DNA of 64,000 nucleotides from assembly GCF_900078755.1 (NCBI RefSeq), contig NZ_FKIH01000002.1, one strand, 5' to 3'. Source of the DNA: Ichthyocystis sparus. GTDB taxonomy: Bacteria; Pseudomonadota; Gammaproteobacteria; Burkholderiales; 2013Ark19i. Numbering within the stretch: position 1 is the stretch's first letter; every line of letters begins with the position of its first letter. The position numbers and the translations under genes are program-made. Shown here piece by piece: positions 8,434 through 16,907 of the stretch. The notes beneath the pieces were generated by a model, which searched no databases, was not told the DNA's origin, and saw only the letters and a list, made by a program, of their open reading frames with translations.

Positions 8434-10544
8434 AATACATACTGTCTGCGTTGGCTATTTGTTCAATTTTTCTTCTTTTATTGATTACTTTTGGCACGGC
8501 CAATTATCCTATTTTAGCTCGCTATTTCTGGGTTTTTGTCCTATTTGACATAGTGCTTTCTCTCTGTTCTATTGCACTAATATTTTTTCAGATTAAAAAT
8601 TTAGTGTGCCAGTACCACGCTAGGAGGTTTGGTGCACATCTTAAGATGCGACTGGTAATTTTGGTTGCATCCGCTTCTTTTTTCCCAGGGGTAGTGATTT
8701 ACTTGGTTTCTATAGGATTTGTTACACATAGTATTGAGTCGTGGTTCGACGTTCATGTTGATAAGGCACTAGAGTCAGGCGTCAAGCTAGGTAGAGACAT
8801 GCTTGATACTATGCTCCACAATTTGTCCGCGATTGCTCGGGATAACGTTATTTATTTAAATTCTTCCTCTGCCAATAATTCCAAGTTGAGTCGATTACTA
8901 ATCAAGCTGAAAGATTCTTCTCAGTCTGATGATGTCTTTATTGTGGATTTACATGGTAGGGTTTTATCCTATGTGTCAGACCATAGCCTATCGTTGCAGC
9001 CCATTGGTATTCCCACTGCCGCCCAGTTATCAGAAGCAAAGAATTTGGGATCGCTGTCCATGGTTACTATTCACTCAAAAAGCAATCGTTATGGGCTAAT
9101 GGTTATTAGACCGCTTATTGGTTCCTATATGGTTCCACAAGAATTGTTTTTGGTGCTACAAAAGAGTATCCCCGATTCTTTAAGCAAGTCCTTAACTAGT
9201 GTTGAAGATGCTAATAGAGATTACGCTACATTAGCGTTTTCCAGGAAAAACCTGAAGAACCTCTACATACTGTCACTTACGTTGGTTTTGTTGCTGATAT
9301 TGTTATTTGCTGTCTTGGCGGCCATCTATTACAGTGATCTTTTGGCCGCTCCTCTTTTTATCCTATTTGAAGGAACCGAGGCTGTCTCCCACGGAGATTT
9401 TTCTCCTAGGAAGTTTAGTGGAGGTACTGATGAGTTATCCTTGCTGACTCGACTTTTCCATCAGATGACGGGTCAATTAAGAGAGGCTAAGCAATTAGCA
9501 GAGGAGAGGAGTATAGAAATAGAGCGGGAACGCTCTTATTTATCCAATATATTGAAGACATTAACAGCGGGAGTAATAACCTTTGATGCGCATTTTCGTG
9601 TAAAGGCTATAAATAAAAGTGCTACAGAGATTTTGGGAGATGATTGTGAAGATTTACTTAATATCAGCTTGAGTTCTTGGACAAGACTATGTGAAATTTC
9701 AGAGCTTATTTTAAGTAATTTTTCCTTAACTCAATCAACTTGGAGAAGACAAATTAACTATACTTCATCTTCATCCGATAAATCTCTTCTGGTTCGGGGG
9801 GCTTATTTTAGTCACGATGATGAAGGAGGGTATATTGTAGTTTTTGACGATTTGACTCCACTGGTTCATGCACAGAAGATGGTGCTTTGGGGGGAGGTTG
9901 CTCAGCGGTTAGCTCACGAAATTAAGAACCCGCTTATGCCTATTCAGCTTTCTGCTGAACGTCTTCAGTTAAAGTTGTCCGATAAGTTGTTCGGTGATGA
10001 TAGGTTAATGCTAGAAAAATCTACTCGCTTGATTGTTAGGCAAGTTGTTGCAATGAAGGATTTAATAAATGATTTTAGAGATTTGACACAGTTACCTGTT
10101 CCTCAAGTTTTTCCGATAAAGATTTCTGACTTGGTAACCGAGGTTACATCATTGTACGAACAGGATAATTTTAAAATTAATCTGGATTTGGATAGTAGGG
10201 ATGTTAACGTATTGGTGGATGAGAAACAGATAAGGCAAGTTTTGCACAATCTTTTGAGAAATGCTTTGGATGCTGTTTCTGAAGAAAAGCATCCTTGTGT
10301 TGGTGTGAGGCTATATTATGAGAATTCTATGGCTGTGGTTGTTGTGTCTGACAATGGTGTGGGTTTCCCTCCCCATCTGATTAAAAAGGTGTTTGAGCCG
10401 TATGTTACTAGTAAGCTTAGGGGGACAGGGTTGGGTCTAGCCATAGTTAAGAAAATTATTGATGAGCATGATGGGACTATAGAAGTTCGTAATGATGTTA
10501 AAGGTGCTTCTGTGATAGTGGCTTTGCCGTGTATTAGGCAGTAG
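8430..10544 (+). CDS. ntrY: NtrY-family membrane sensor histidine kinase
   Basis: Two-component sensor with 704 residues. Two N-terminal membrane helices lie within residues 1-60, a third at about 72-95, then a periplasmic sensor region, and a fourth helix around 282-302. A HAMP segment (LFILFEGTEAVSHGDF), a PAS domain (AGVITFDAHFRVKAIN), HisKA with the phosphorylated His496 in LAHEIKNPLMPIQLSAERL, and HATPase_c with NLLRNALDAV and GTGLGLAIVKKI follow. All kinase motifs are intact. It overlaps the upstream DUF4390 gene by 4 bp and is followed after 7 bp or a little more by its response regulator. Symbol by family and context; the signal sensed is unknown. Confidence 0.9.
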   Translation: MKYILSALAICSIFLLLLITFGTANYPILARYFWVFVLFDIVLSLCSIALIFFQIKNLVCQYHARRFGAHLKMRLVILVASASFFPGVVIYLVSIGFVTHSIESWFDVHVDKALESGVKLGRDMLDTMLHNLSAIARDNVIYLNSSSANNSKLSRLLIKLKDSSQSDDVFIVDLHGRVLSYVSDHSLSLQPIGIPTAAQLSEAKNLGSLSMVTIHSKSNRYGLMVIRPLIGSYMVPQELFLVLQKSIPDSLSKSLTSVEDANRDYATLAFSRKNLKNLYILSLTLVLLLILLFAVLAAIYYSDLLAAPLFILFEGTEAVSHGDFSPRKFSGGTDELSLLTRLFHQMTGQLREAKQLAEERSIEIERERSYLSNILKTLTAGVITFDAHFRVKAINKSATEILGDDCEDLLNISLSSWTRLCEISELILSNFSLTQSTWRRQINYTSSSSDKSLLVRGAYFSHDDEGGYIVVFDDLTPLVHAQKMVLWGEVAQRLAHEIKNPLMPIQLSAERLQLKLSDKLFGDDRLMLEKSTRLIVRQVVAMKDLINDFRDLTQLPVPQVFPIKISDLVTEVTSLYEQDNFKINLDLDSRDVNVLVDEKQIRQVLHNLLRNALDAVSEEKHPCVGVRLYYENSMAVVVVSDNGVGFPPHLIKKVFEPYVTSKLRGTGLGLAIVKKIIDEHDGTIEVRNDVKGASVIVALPCIRQ

Positions 10545-10578
10545 TTTTTTTGTGTTTTCGAGTCAAAAAGGTGTAGAT

Positions 10579-11868
10579 ATGCCTCAAATTCTAGTTGTTG
10601 ATGATGATATTGGTATTCGTGAACTGCTGTTAGAAATTCTTTCTGACGAGGGGTTTACGGTACACTTGGCCGAGAATGCAGCGACAGCTCGGCGTGTTCG
10701 TCAAGCTGGTCGTCCTGATTTGGTTCTGTTGGACATTTGGATGCCAGATATGGATGGTATTAGTTTATTGAAGGAGTGGGCTGCAAATGGTCAGTTGACA
10801 ATGCCTGTCATTATGATGTCTGGTCATGCAACAATTGATACTGCAGTTGAGGCTACGCGAATTGGTGCGGTTGATTTTCTAGAAAAGCCTATAGCTCTAC
10901 AAAAGCTTTTAGCAACAATTAGGCGAGTTTTACAGACTCATGGTACAGCTCGTCGTGTGGGTCCAACTCTGTCTGCTTTTTCTCGTGTGCGGCTTATATC
11001 TAGTCTGCAGGAGAGGCTAGAGAAGGCATCTGAGCATTCGTCTGCAATTATGTTATGCATGAATGTGCCAAATAGTTTGGCTGAGCTTTGTGCTCGTTCC
11101 CTTCATAAGCCCAATACAGTTTGGATTGATGGTGCAACCGTTTTAAATAGGGCCTCTTTAGAGTGGATTAATGGCTTAAATGATGGACTATTGTTTATTG
11201 CAGACTATACTTCTTTGTCACCGCAAGCACGCAAGAACCTACTTGCAATTGTTACTGAGCTACAGTCTAGGCGTATTCTTCTTGTTTTAGGAACTTCCGT
11301 TAATCCTCTTCCTGTTCCAGATGGTGTTATTTTGCAAAAGCTGTCCCCAGTGTGGATTCAGCTCCCATCTTTAAGTGATAATAGAGATGATATTCCTGAG
11401 CTAGCAACATACATACTGTCACAGATGGTTGAGCATGGAGTATGTCCATTGAAGCGTTTTTCTAGCTCTGCTCTAAATGCCCTAAGGGCATACTCGTGGC
11501 CGGGTGATTTTTCTGAATTGATGGAAGTTATCAGGAACTTGGCTCTTATTTCCCCGGGAGATGAAATTTCTAGTCATGATGTTGCGTACTCTCTTCGTCA
11601 TGCATCAGGGAGTATATCTACTTTTTCAAACATGACTATAAATCTTAATCGACATTTGCGTGAGTCCAGGGAAGAATTTGAGCGGCTATATTTTCGTTAT
11701 CACATAGAAAAAATAGGCGGAAATATGACTCGTTTGGCAGAGATAAGTGGTCTTGAGAGGACTCACTTATATCGCAAATTGAGACAATTGGGTATGACTG
11801 CAGGTAAGAGGGCCGATGCTGAATTGTACGAGAGGGAATCTACATCATCTAGCCCTGATCAGAGTTAG
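10579..11868 (+). CDS. ntrX: NtrX-like response regulator with a degenerate AAA+ domain
   Basis: Cognate regulator of the preceding kinase. The receiver domain is intact: acidic pocket VVDDD, phospho-Asp52 in LVLLDIWMPDMDG, SGHAT and Lys103 in LEKP. The C-terminal Fis-type helix-turn-helix is intact (NMTRLAEISGLERTHLYRKL). The central region, about 130-345, keeps late AAA+ features (LPSLSDNRDDIPELA; YSWPGDFSELMEVIRNL), but I see neither a Walker A GxxGxGK nor a GAFTGA loop. It should therefore bind DNA and respond to phosphorylation but not activate sigma-54 RNA polymerase by ATP hydrolysis. ATG 10579 has AAGGTG upstream and matches the family; a GTG 27 bp earlier is less likely. Confidence 0.85.
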   Translation: MPQILVVDDDIGIRELLLEILSDEGFTVHLAENAATARRVRQAGRPDLVLLDIWMPDMDGISLLKEWAANGQLTMPVIMMSGHATIDTAVEATRIGAVDFLEKPIALQKLLATIRRVLQTHGTARRVGPTLSAFSRVRLISSLQERLEKASEHSSAIMLCMNVPNSLAELCARSLHKPNTVWIDGATVLNRASLEWINGLNDGLLFIADYTSLSPQARKNLLAIVTELQSRRILLVLGTSVNPLPVPDGVILQKLSPVWIQLPSLSDNRDDIPELATYILSQMVEHGVCPLKRFSSSALNALRAYSWPGDFSELMEVIRNLALISPGDEISSHDVAYSLRHASGSISTFSNMTINLNRHLRESREEFERLYFRYHIEKIGGNMTRLAEISGLERTHLYRKLRQLGMTAGKRADAELYERESTSSSPDQS

Positions 11869-11871
11869 TTC

Positions 11872-13254
11872 ATGAAGATAGTAGTACTGGGAGATCATTT
11901 TTTAGCTGTTTCAATGGCGCATCTCTTGTTTAGGCAGGGACATGATGTGTCTTTGGTTCTAGGATCAGCTTTTTTTCATTCCTTTTTTTACAGAGAGAAG
12001 AATTTGCCCTTCCAGTGTATAGAGGGGTCTTTGACTTCTATGGCGTCATTGGAAAAAGTAGGAGTTGATGACGCAGAGCTGGTTTTGCTGCTTAGTAGAT
12101 CAGATGAGAAAAATATTATTGCGTCTATGTTAGTAGAGAAGGTTTTTCATGTTCCTCTTCAAATTATGGCGCTGCAATCTTTTGAGCTTGATTGTCTTAC
12201 CGATCTGTTAGGCGGAAGCTATGCCCGTGGGGCGATGATTATTTATCCAGATCATCTAGTATTGGGATACTGTATCGATATAATTAGGTATCCACAAGTT
12301 TCTGAGCTGTTTGATATTTTTGATTGCTCATTTAGATTGGTCGTAGCTGAGGTAGCAGAGCAGTCTGTATTGTGTGGACACGAGTTTAGTTCTGCATCAT
12401 CCTATTGGTATCCCCAAGGTATTTACTTTTTAGCATTATCTAGGTCTGGTAGAGTTTTTCTTAGAGGAGAAGCGGCGCGAATTTTACCTTGTGACCAAAT
12501 TTTGTTTTTATCCATGCCACAAGCATTGGGCGATTTCTTAAAACACTCTTTTCCTAATCATTCACCTATTAAGCGGATTATGCTTAATAGTGGCTACGAT
12601 ATCGGCTTTAGGCTTGCTAAGAGTTTGCAGGATACTCACAGTGTTTGCTTGTGTGAGACCGATAAGTCACGCTATGGGTTGTTACTTCAAGATTTGAGCA
12701 ATTCTTTGATTCTAAATGCCGATGCTTCAGATCCATTTGTATTGCGTGAGGAGGGCATAGAAGGAGTGGATCTTTTTTTGGCAATAAGTCCAGATGATAA
12801 GGTTAATATTATGTCGTCTCTTATGGCAAAAAAAATGGGAGCAAGGAAGACGCTACTTCTAACGCGCCACGAAGACTACCAAAATTTTTGGGATACGAAA
12901 GGTGTGGATTTTGAGTTGTCACAATCGTCCATTGTATTTTCCAAAATTACGGGATTTTTACGCCTAGGCGATGTAAGAGGGGTATACAACCTAAAATTTG
13001 CCAATGTTGAGGTACTGGAAGTAGTTGTTCATGGAGATTCCAAACATTCCAGGGTTGTAGGTCGAAAATTACAGGATTTAAAATTTCCTGAGGGGGTTAT
13101 GATTTGTGGTGTTGTTCGCGATTCGGTATCTCTATTTTTTGAGCCGACGTTTATTCTAGAAGACAATGACAAGGTTGTTTTATTGTGTTGTCGTGGCAGT
13201 AGCAATGATTATCCTGAAAGTTTATTTCAGGTTGATGCAGGTTTTTTTGAGTGA
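11872..13254 (+). CDS. trkA: TrkA-like K+ uptake regulator, NAD-binding motifs eroded
   Basis: TrkA is the cytoplasmic NAD(H)-binding regulator of the TrkH potassium channel, built of two RCK_N/RCK_C repeats. Length (460 aa), position after ntrX and the two-repeat plan fit: MKIVVLGDHFLAVSMAHLL begins repeat 1 and IKRIMLNSGYDIGFRLAKSL repeat 2 at about 237, with DASDPFVLREEGIEGVDLFLAIS in the second half. The Rossmann glycines that bind NAD (usually GAGRVG and GGGNIG) are largely replaced (GDHFLA; NSGYDIG). No trkH is seen nearby. The gene is an intact reading frame, so it may be a relaxed or repurposed TrkA. Confidence 0.75.
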   Translation: MKIVVLGDHFLAVSMAHLLFRQGHDVSLVLGSAFFHSFFYREKNLPFQCIEGSLTSMASLEKVGVDDAELVLLLSRSDEKNIIASMLVEKVFHVPLQIMALQSFELDCLTDLLGGSYARGAMIIYPDHLVLGYCIDIIRYPQVSELFDIFDCSFRLVVAEVAEQSVLCGHEFSSASSYWYPQGIYFLALSRSGRVFLRGEAARILPCDQILFLSMPQALGDFLKHSFPNHSPIKRIMLNSGYDIGFRLAKSLQDTHSVCLCETDKSRYGLLLQDLSNSLILNADASDPFVLREEGIEGVDLFLAISPDDKVNIMSSLMAKKMGARKTLLLTRHEDYQNFWDTKGVDFELSQSSIVFSKITGFLRLGDVRGVYNLKFANVEVLEVVVHGDSKHSRVVGRKLQDLKFPEGVMICGVVRDSVSLFFEPTFILEDNDKVVLLCCRGSSNDYPESLFQVDAGFFE

Positions 13255-13269
13255 GTGTGGTGTATCAAG

Positions 13270-15855
13270 ATGGACCAATTTTATGACCCCCATAAGGTAG
13301 AGAAGCAAGCGCGAGATATTTTCGATAAGGAGTCGTATGTTGCTGTAGAGCACGAAGGCATGCCTAAGTACTATTGTTTATCTATGCTGCCTTATCCGTC
13401 GGGGCGTTTGCATATGGGACACCTTCGTAATTACACAATAGGTGACGTGTTGAGTCGTTATCGTCGTTTACTGGGGTTTAGTGTGTTGCAGCCTATGGGG
13501 TGGGATGCTTTTGGCTTGCCTGCAGAGAATGCTGCGAGGGAACGTAATACTTCGGCTAGCGATTGGACGTATAGCAACATATCATCTATGCGTTCCCAGC
13601 TTAAATCTCTAGGTTTTCATATAGATTGGAGTAGAGAGCTTACTACTTGTTCTCCCGACTATTATTGTTGGGAGCAGTGGCTATTTCGACGATTTTGGGA
13701 GAATGACCTTATCTATCGTGCAGAAGGCACTGTAAATTGGGATCCTGTTGATAACACTGTATTAGCTAATGAGCAGGTTATAGATGGCAAAGGATGGCGT
13801 TCTGGGGCGCAGATTGAGCGTCGCAGTATGCCCATGTATTACTTACGAATTTCCAAATATGCAGATGAGTTGCTTGATGGTCTTGATGGTTTGTTATGGC
13901 CAGAGCAAGTAAAAATTATGCAAAGGAATTGGATTGGTCGTTCTTATGGTGCGGATGTTGATTTTTATGTAGATGGTTACGATAGTAAGATAACGGTTTT
14001 TACCTCTCGAATTGATACCATCTTTGGTGTTACATATATTGCTATATCTATTGAGCATGATCTGATTAAATATTTGTCCGAAAAGTCAGAGCATGTTCGT
14101 GAGTTTGTTGAGATCGAAAGCAGATTTTCTGGTACTGCCGAGTCAGTGCATATGACAAAAGAAAAACGAGGGGTGGACTCGGGCGTATTTGCCATTCACC
14201 CTTTAACGGGCAAAGTAATACCAATATGGGTTGCTAATTATGTTTTGTCTGGCTACGGTAGTGGCGCTGTAATGGGGGTCCCAGCGCACGATGAACGAGA
14301 TTTTGATTTTGCAAAACAATACAATTTGCCCATGTTGTCAGTTATAAACTCGCCAATATGCCCTTCTACTTGGGATAAGAGTTTTTCGGATAAGGGTGTT
14401 TTGGTTAATTCTTATGTTTTTGATGGACTAATGTACGAAGAGGCTACAAATAAGATACTAGATACATTGGTTGAAATGGGAAAGGGTCGGAAATGCGTTA
14501 AGTATAGGTTACGAGATTGGGGAATTTCCAGGCAGCGGTATTGGGGTTGTCCACTACCAGTTGTTCATTGTGATAGTTGCGGGGTTGTTATACTTAGAGA
14601 TGATCAGCTACCTCTTTTACTTCCAGACCAGGATGAACTAGGGGGGAGATTTTCTTTGCATTATGCTCATAAGTGGAAGCAGGTAGATTGTCCTAAATGT
14701 GGATGTTTGTCTCAACGTGAGACAGATACTCTTGATACCTTTGTTGAGTCTTCGTGGTATTTTCTTCGTTATTGTTGCTCTGATAATAATAAACAGATAT
14801 TTGATAGTAGGGTTGACTATTGGATGAAAAACGGAGGAGTTGATCAATATGTGGGTGGTATAGAGCATGCGGTAATGCATCTGCTTTATGCTAGATTTTT
14901 TACAAAAGCACTAAGAGATATAGGATTAATCAATTGTGATGAGCCATTTAGGCGCTTGTTGACTCAGGGAATGGTTACAGCCAATACTTACTATCAATAT
15001 GATAGCTCGGGTAAAAAGATATGGATAAACCTAGATGATGTTGTAGTTTCTGCCAATGATAAGAACAAATTTTTTGTGTCTAAGATTAATAATGAGCCCG
15101 TTTTTTGTGACGGTGTGCAAAAAATGTCGAAATCTAAAAATAACGGAGTTGATCCACAGGTAGTAATCGAGCATTATGGCGCAGATACGGCAAGACTATT
15201 CATGATTTTTGCAGCCCCTCCTGATCAAAACTTGTTTTGGTCTGATAGAGCTGTTGAGGGTTCTTTTCGTTACCTGAAGAGACTTTGGTCGTTGTGTATT
15301 AAGCACAGTCAAATGGGTGTGATTTTACCTTGTGATAAATCAGATGGACTTACAGATAAGCTTAAAAAATTGCGCAAACAAGTTCATGAAACATTGAGGA
15401 AGGTAGCTAACGAATATGAGTGTAGGCTGCAGCTTAACACCGTAGTGTCGTCATTGATGTCATTAACTAATGCTATATCTGATGTGATTTGTGATACAGA
15501 TCGTGTATCTCGTTCTGTTATCCAAGAAGCTCTACAGGATGCCATAATCATGGCTCACCCCATTATTCCTCATATAACTACTGTACTATGGCCAATTTTG
15601 GTACCTGGCTCTTCCATGTGTGAGCAATTGTACCCTAAGGTGGATGAGTCAGTTACTGTTTCTGATACAGTATCTTTGGTAGTTCAAGTTAATAGTAAAA
15701 ACAGAGCAACCATAGTTGTAGCCTCTAATGCTAGCGAAGAAGAAATAAAATCTTTGGCCCTTGAACAAGAGGAAATATCGTTATACATCGAAGGCAAAAC
15801 TGTGCAACGCGTTTTAGTCGTTCCTAATCGGTTAGTCAATATTGTTGTTAAATAA
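13270..15855 (+). CDS. leuS: Leucyl-tRNA synthetase
   Basis: Class I aminoacyl-tRNA synthetase charging tRNA-Leu, with CP1 editing domain. The HIGH motif appears as HMGH in MLPYPSGRLHMGHLRNYT near the N terminus, and KMSKSKNNGVDP is the KMSKS loop. Editing-domain features include TVFTSRIDTIFG and GSGAVMGVPAHDERDFDFA, with the conserved threonine and aspartate residues. About 861 aa, normal for a bacterial LeuRS. ATG 13270 gives MDQFYDPHKVEKQA, the family N terminus; an in-frame GTG lies 15 bp upstream. holA follows almost directly, so lptE, normally between them in betaproteobacteria, is missing. Confidence 0.97.
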   Translation: MDQFYDPHKVEKQARDIFDKESYVAVEHEGMPKYYCLSMLPYPSGRLHMGHLRNYTIGDVLSRYRRLLGFSVLQPMGWDAFGLPAENAARERNTSASDWTYSNISSMRSQLKSLGFHIDWSRELTTCSPDYYCWEQWLFRRFWENDLIYRAEGTVNWDPVDNTVLANEQVIDGKGWRSGAQIERRSMPMYYLRISKYADELLDGLDGLLWPEQVKIMQRNWIGRSYGADVDFYVDGYDSKITVFTSRIDTIFGVTYIAISIEHDLIKYLSEKSEHVREFVEIESRFSGTAESVHMTKEKRGVDSGVFAIHPLTGKVIPIWVANYVLSGYGSGAVMGVPAHDERDFDFAKQYNLPMLSVINSPICPSTWDKSFSDKGVLVNSYVFDGLMYEEATNKILDTLVEMGKGRKCVKYRLRDWGISRQRYWGCPLPVVHCDSCGVVILRDDQLPLLLPDQDELGGRFSLHYAHKWKQVDCPKCGCLSQRETDTLDTFVESSWYFLRYCCSDNNKQIFDSRVDYWMKNGGVDQYVGGIEHAVMHLLYARFFTKALRDIGLINCDEPFRRLLTQGMVTANTYYQYDSSGKKIWINLDDVVVSANDKNKFFVSKINNEPVFCDGVQKMSKSKNNGVDPQVVIEHYGADTARLFMIFAAPPDQNLFWSDRAVEGSFRYLKRLWSLCIKHSQMGVILPCDKSDGLTDKLKKLRKQVHETLRKVANEYECRLQLNTVVSSLMSLTNAISDVICDTDRVSRSVIQEALQDAIIMAHPIIPHITTVLWPILVPGSSMCEQLYPKVDESVTVSDTVSLVVQVNSKNRATIVVASNASEEEIKSLALEQEEISLYIEGKTVQRVLVVPNRLVNIVVK

Positions 15856-15878
15856 ATATAAGGCGGGGAATTGGTAAG

Positions 15879-16880
15879 GTGCTTATTCGAGCCGAGGAAT
15901 TTATCAGATTTTTTCAACGGGGACTAATTCTCAATCGTTTGGTTGTGTACGGTGACGATGCGTTCTTTAGAATGCAAATCATAGATATGATTAGAAATAT
16001 TTTTCGTGCTAAGACAGAGTCCGGGGAAAGGTTGGTCTTCGATTGTCGAAAAGGAAATTATGATAATTTTATATCAGCACTTCGCAGTTATTCTTTGCTC
16101 TACTCCCATAGATTATTTGAAATTAAATGTCTTCCTTCTCAGGTAGAGGAGTTGTTACAATATTTTTCAGTAGAAGATGGAAATGATTTTTGTGTGGTTA
16201 TTTTAGATGATCTATCATGGCAAGATAAGAAGGGAGCTTGGTTTGTTGATGCACTTAGGAGCGAGAGTACGTTTTTGTTTTCTTGCATAGCTCCAATTTC
16301 TGAAGATTTTACCATGTGGATTGGTAGCATGCTTAAGCTAAAAGGCATAAAATATGCACCAGATGTCCCAGAATTTTTATCTGGCTTTTTTGAGGGCAAT
16401 TCTTGTGGAGTTTTTCAGGCACTGGAACAAATTACTCTTCAGAGATTGAAAGATGAAATTACAGTTGAATTTATTCAATCAATTTTTTTTTCTGCCACTA
16501 GGTATAAGGTTGATGATTGTGTAAACGCTATTTTTTCTCGTAACAGACAGCGTTTTGTCAGAGTACTGAATTATTTACGTGAGAGCGATGAATCTTTGAT
16601 GTCCCTTCTTGTGTGGCGATTTGCACATGATTTACGTGTGTGTTGCGCTTATTATGGTGAATCCCCAGCTACATCTAATCAAGTAGACTTATTTTTTCAA
16701 AAGAGGAAAGTATTTGGTGCACGTCGTTCGTTTTTTATTGAGGCTGTAAAATTTTTGAAAGAGTCTGACATCGTGAAAGCACTATCCCGCTTAAGTTTTA
16801 TTGATAAAAAGCATAAGGCAATTGTTCCTGGTAATCCTTGGGAAGATTTCTTTTGGCTGGGAATATTTTTAATGCGCTAG
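15879..16880 (+). CDS. holA: DNA polymerase III delta subunit
   Basis: Delta is the clamp-loader subunit that opens the beta sliding clamp. 333 aa, normal. The N terminus LIRAEEFIRFFQRGLILNRLVVYGDDAFFRMQIIDMIR matches the family pattern of substrate-free AAA+ domain I, with the C-terminal collar end LSFIDKKHKAIVPGNPWEDFFWL. The start is GTG, supported by an AAGGCGGGG stretch about 10 nt upstream. Position after leuS is conserved in betaproteobacteria. Sequence is divergent, as usual for HolA; recognition rests on the ends, the length and synteny. Confidence 0.85.
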   Translation: MLIRAEEFIRFFQRGLILNRLVVYGDDAFFRMQIIDMIRNIFRAKTESGERLVFDCRKGNYDNFISALRSYSLLYSHRLFEIKCLPSQVEELLQYFSVEDGNDFCVVILDDLSWQDKKGAWFVDALRSESTFLFSCIAPISEDFTMWIGSMLKLKGIKYAPDVPEFLSGFFEGNSCGVFQALEQITLQRLKDEITVEFIQSIFFSATRYKVDDCVNAIFSRNRQRFVRVLNYLRESDESLMSLLVWRFAHDLRVCCAYYGESPATSNQVDLFFQKRKVFGARRSFFIEAVKFLKESDIVKALSRLSFIDKKHKAIVPGNPWEDFFWLGIFLMR

Positions 16881-16907
16881 CAGTAAATGTGTTAGGTGGA
16901 GATTATT

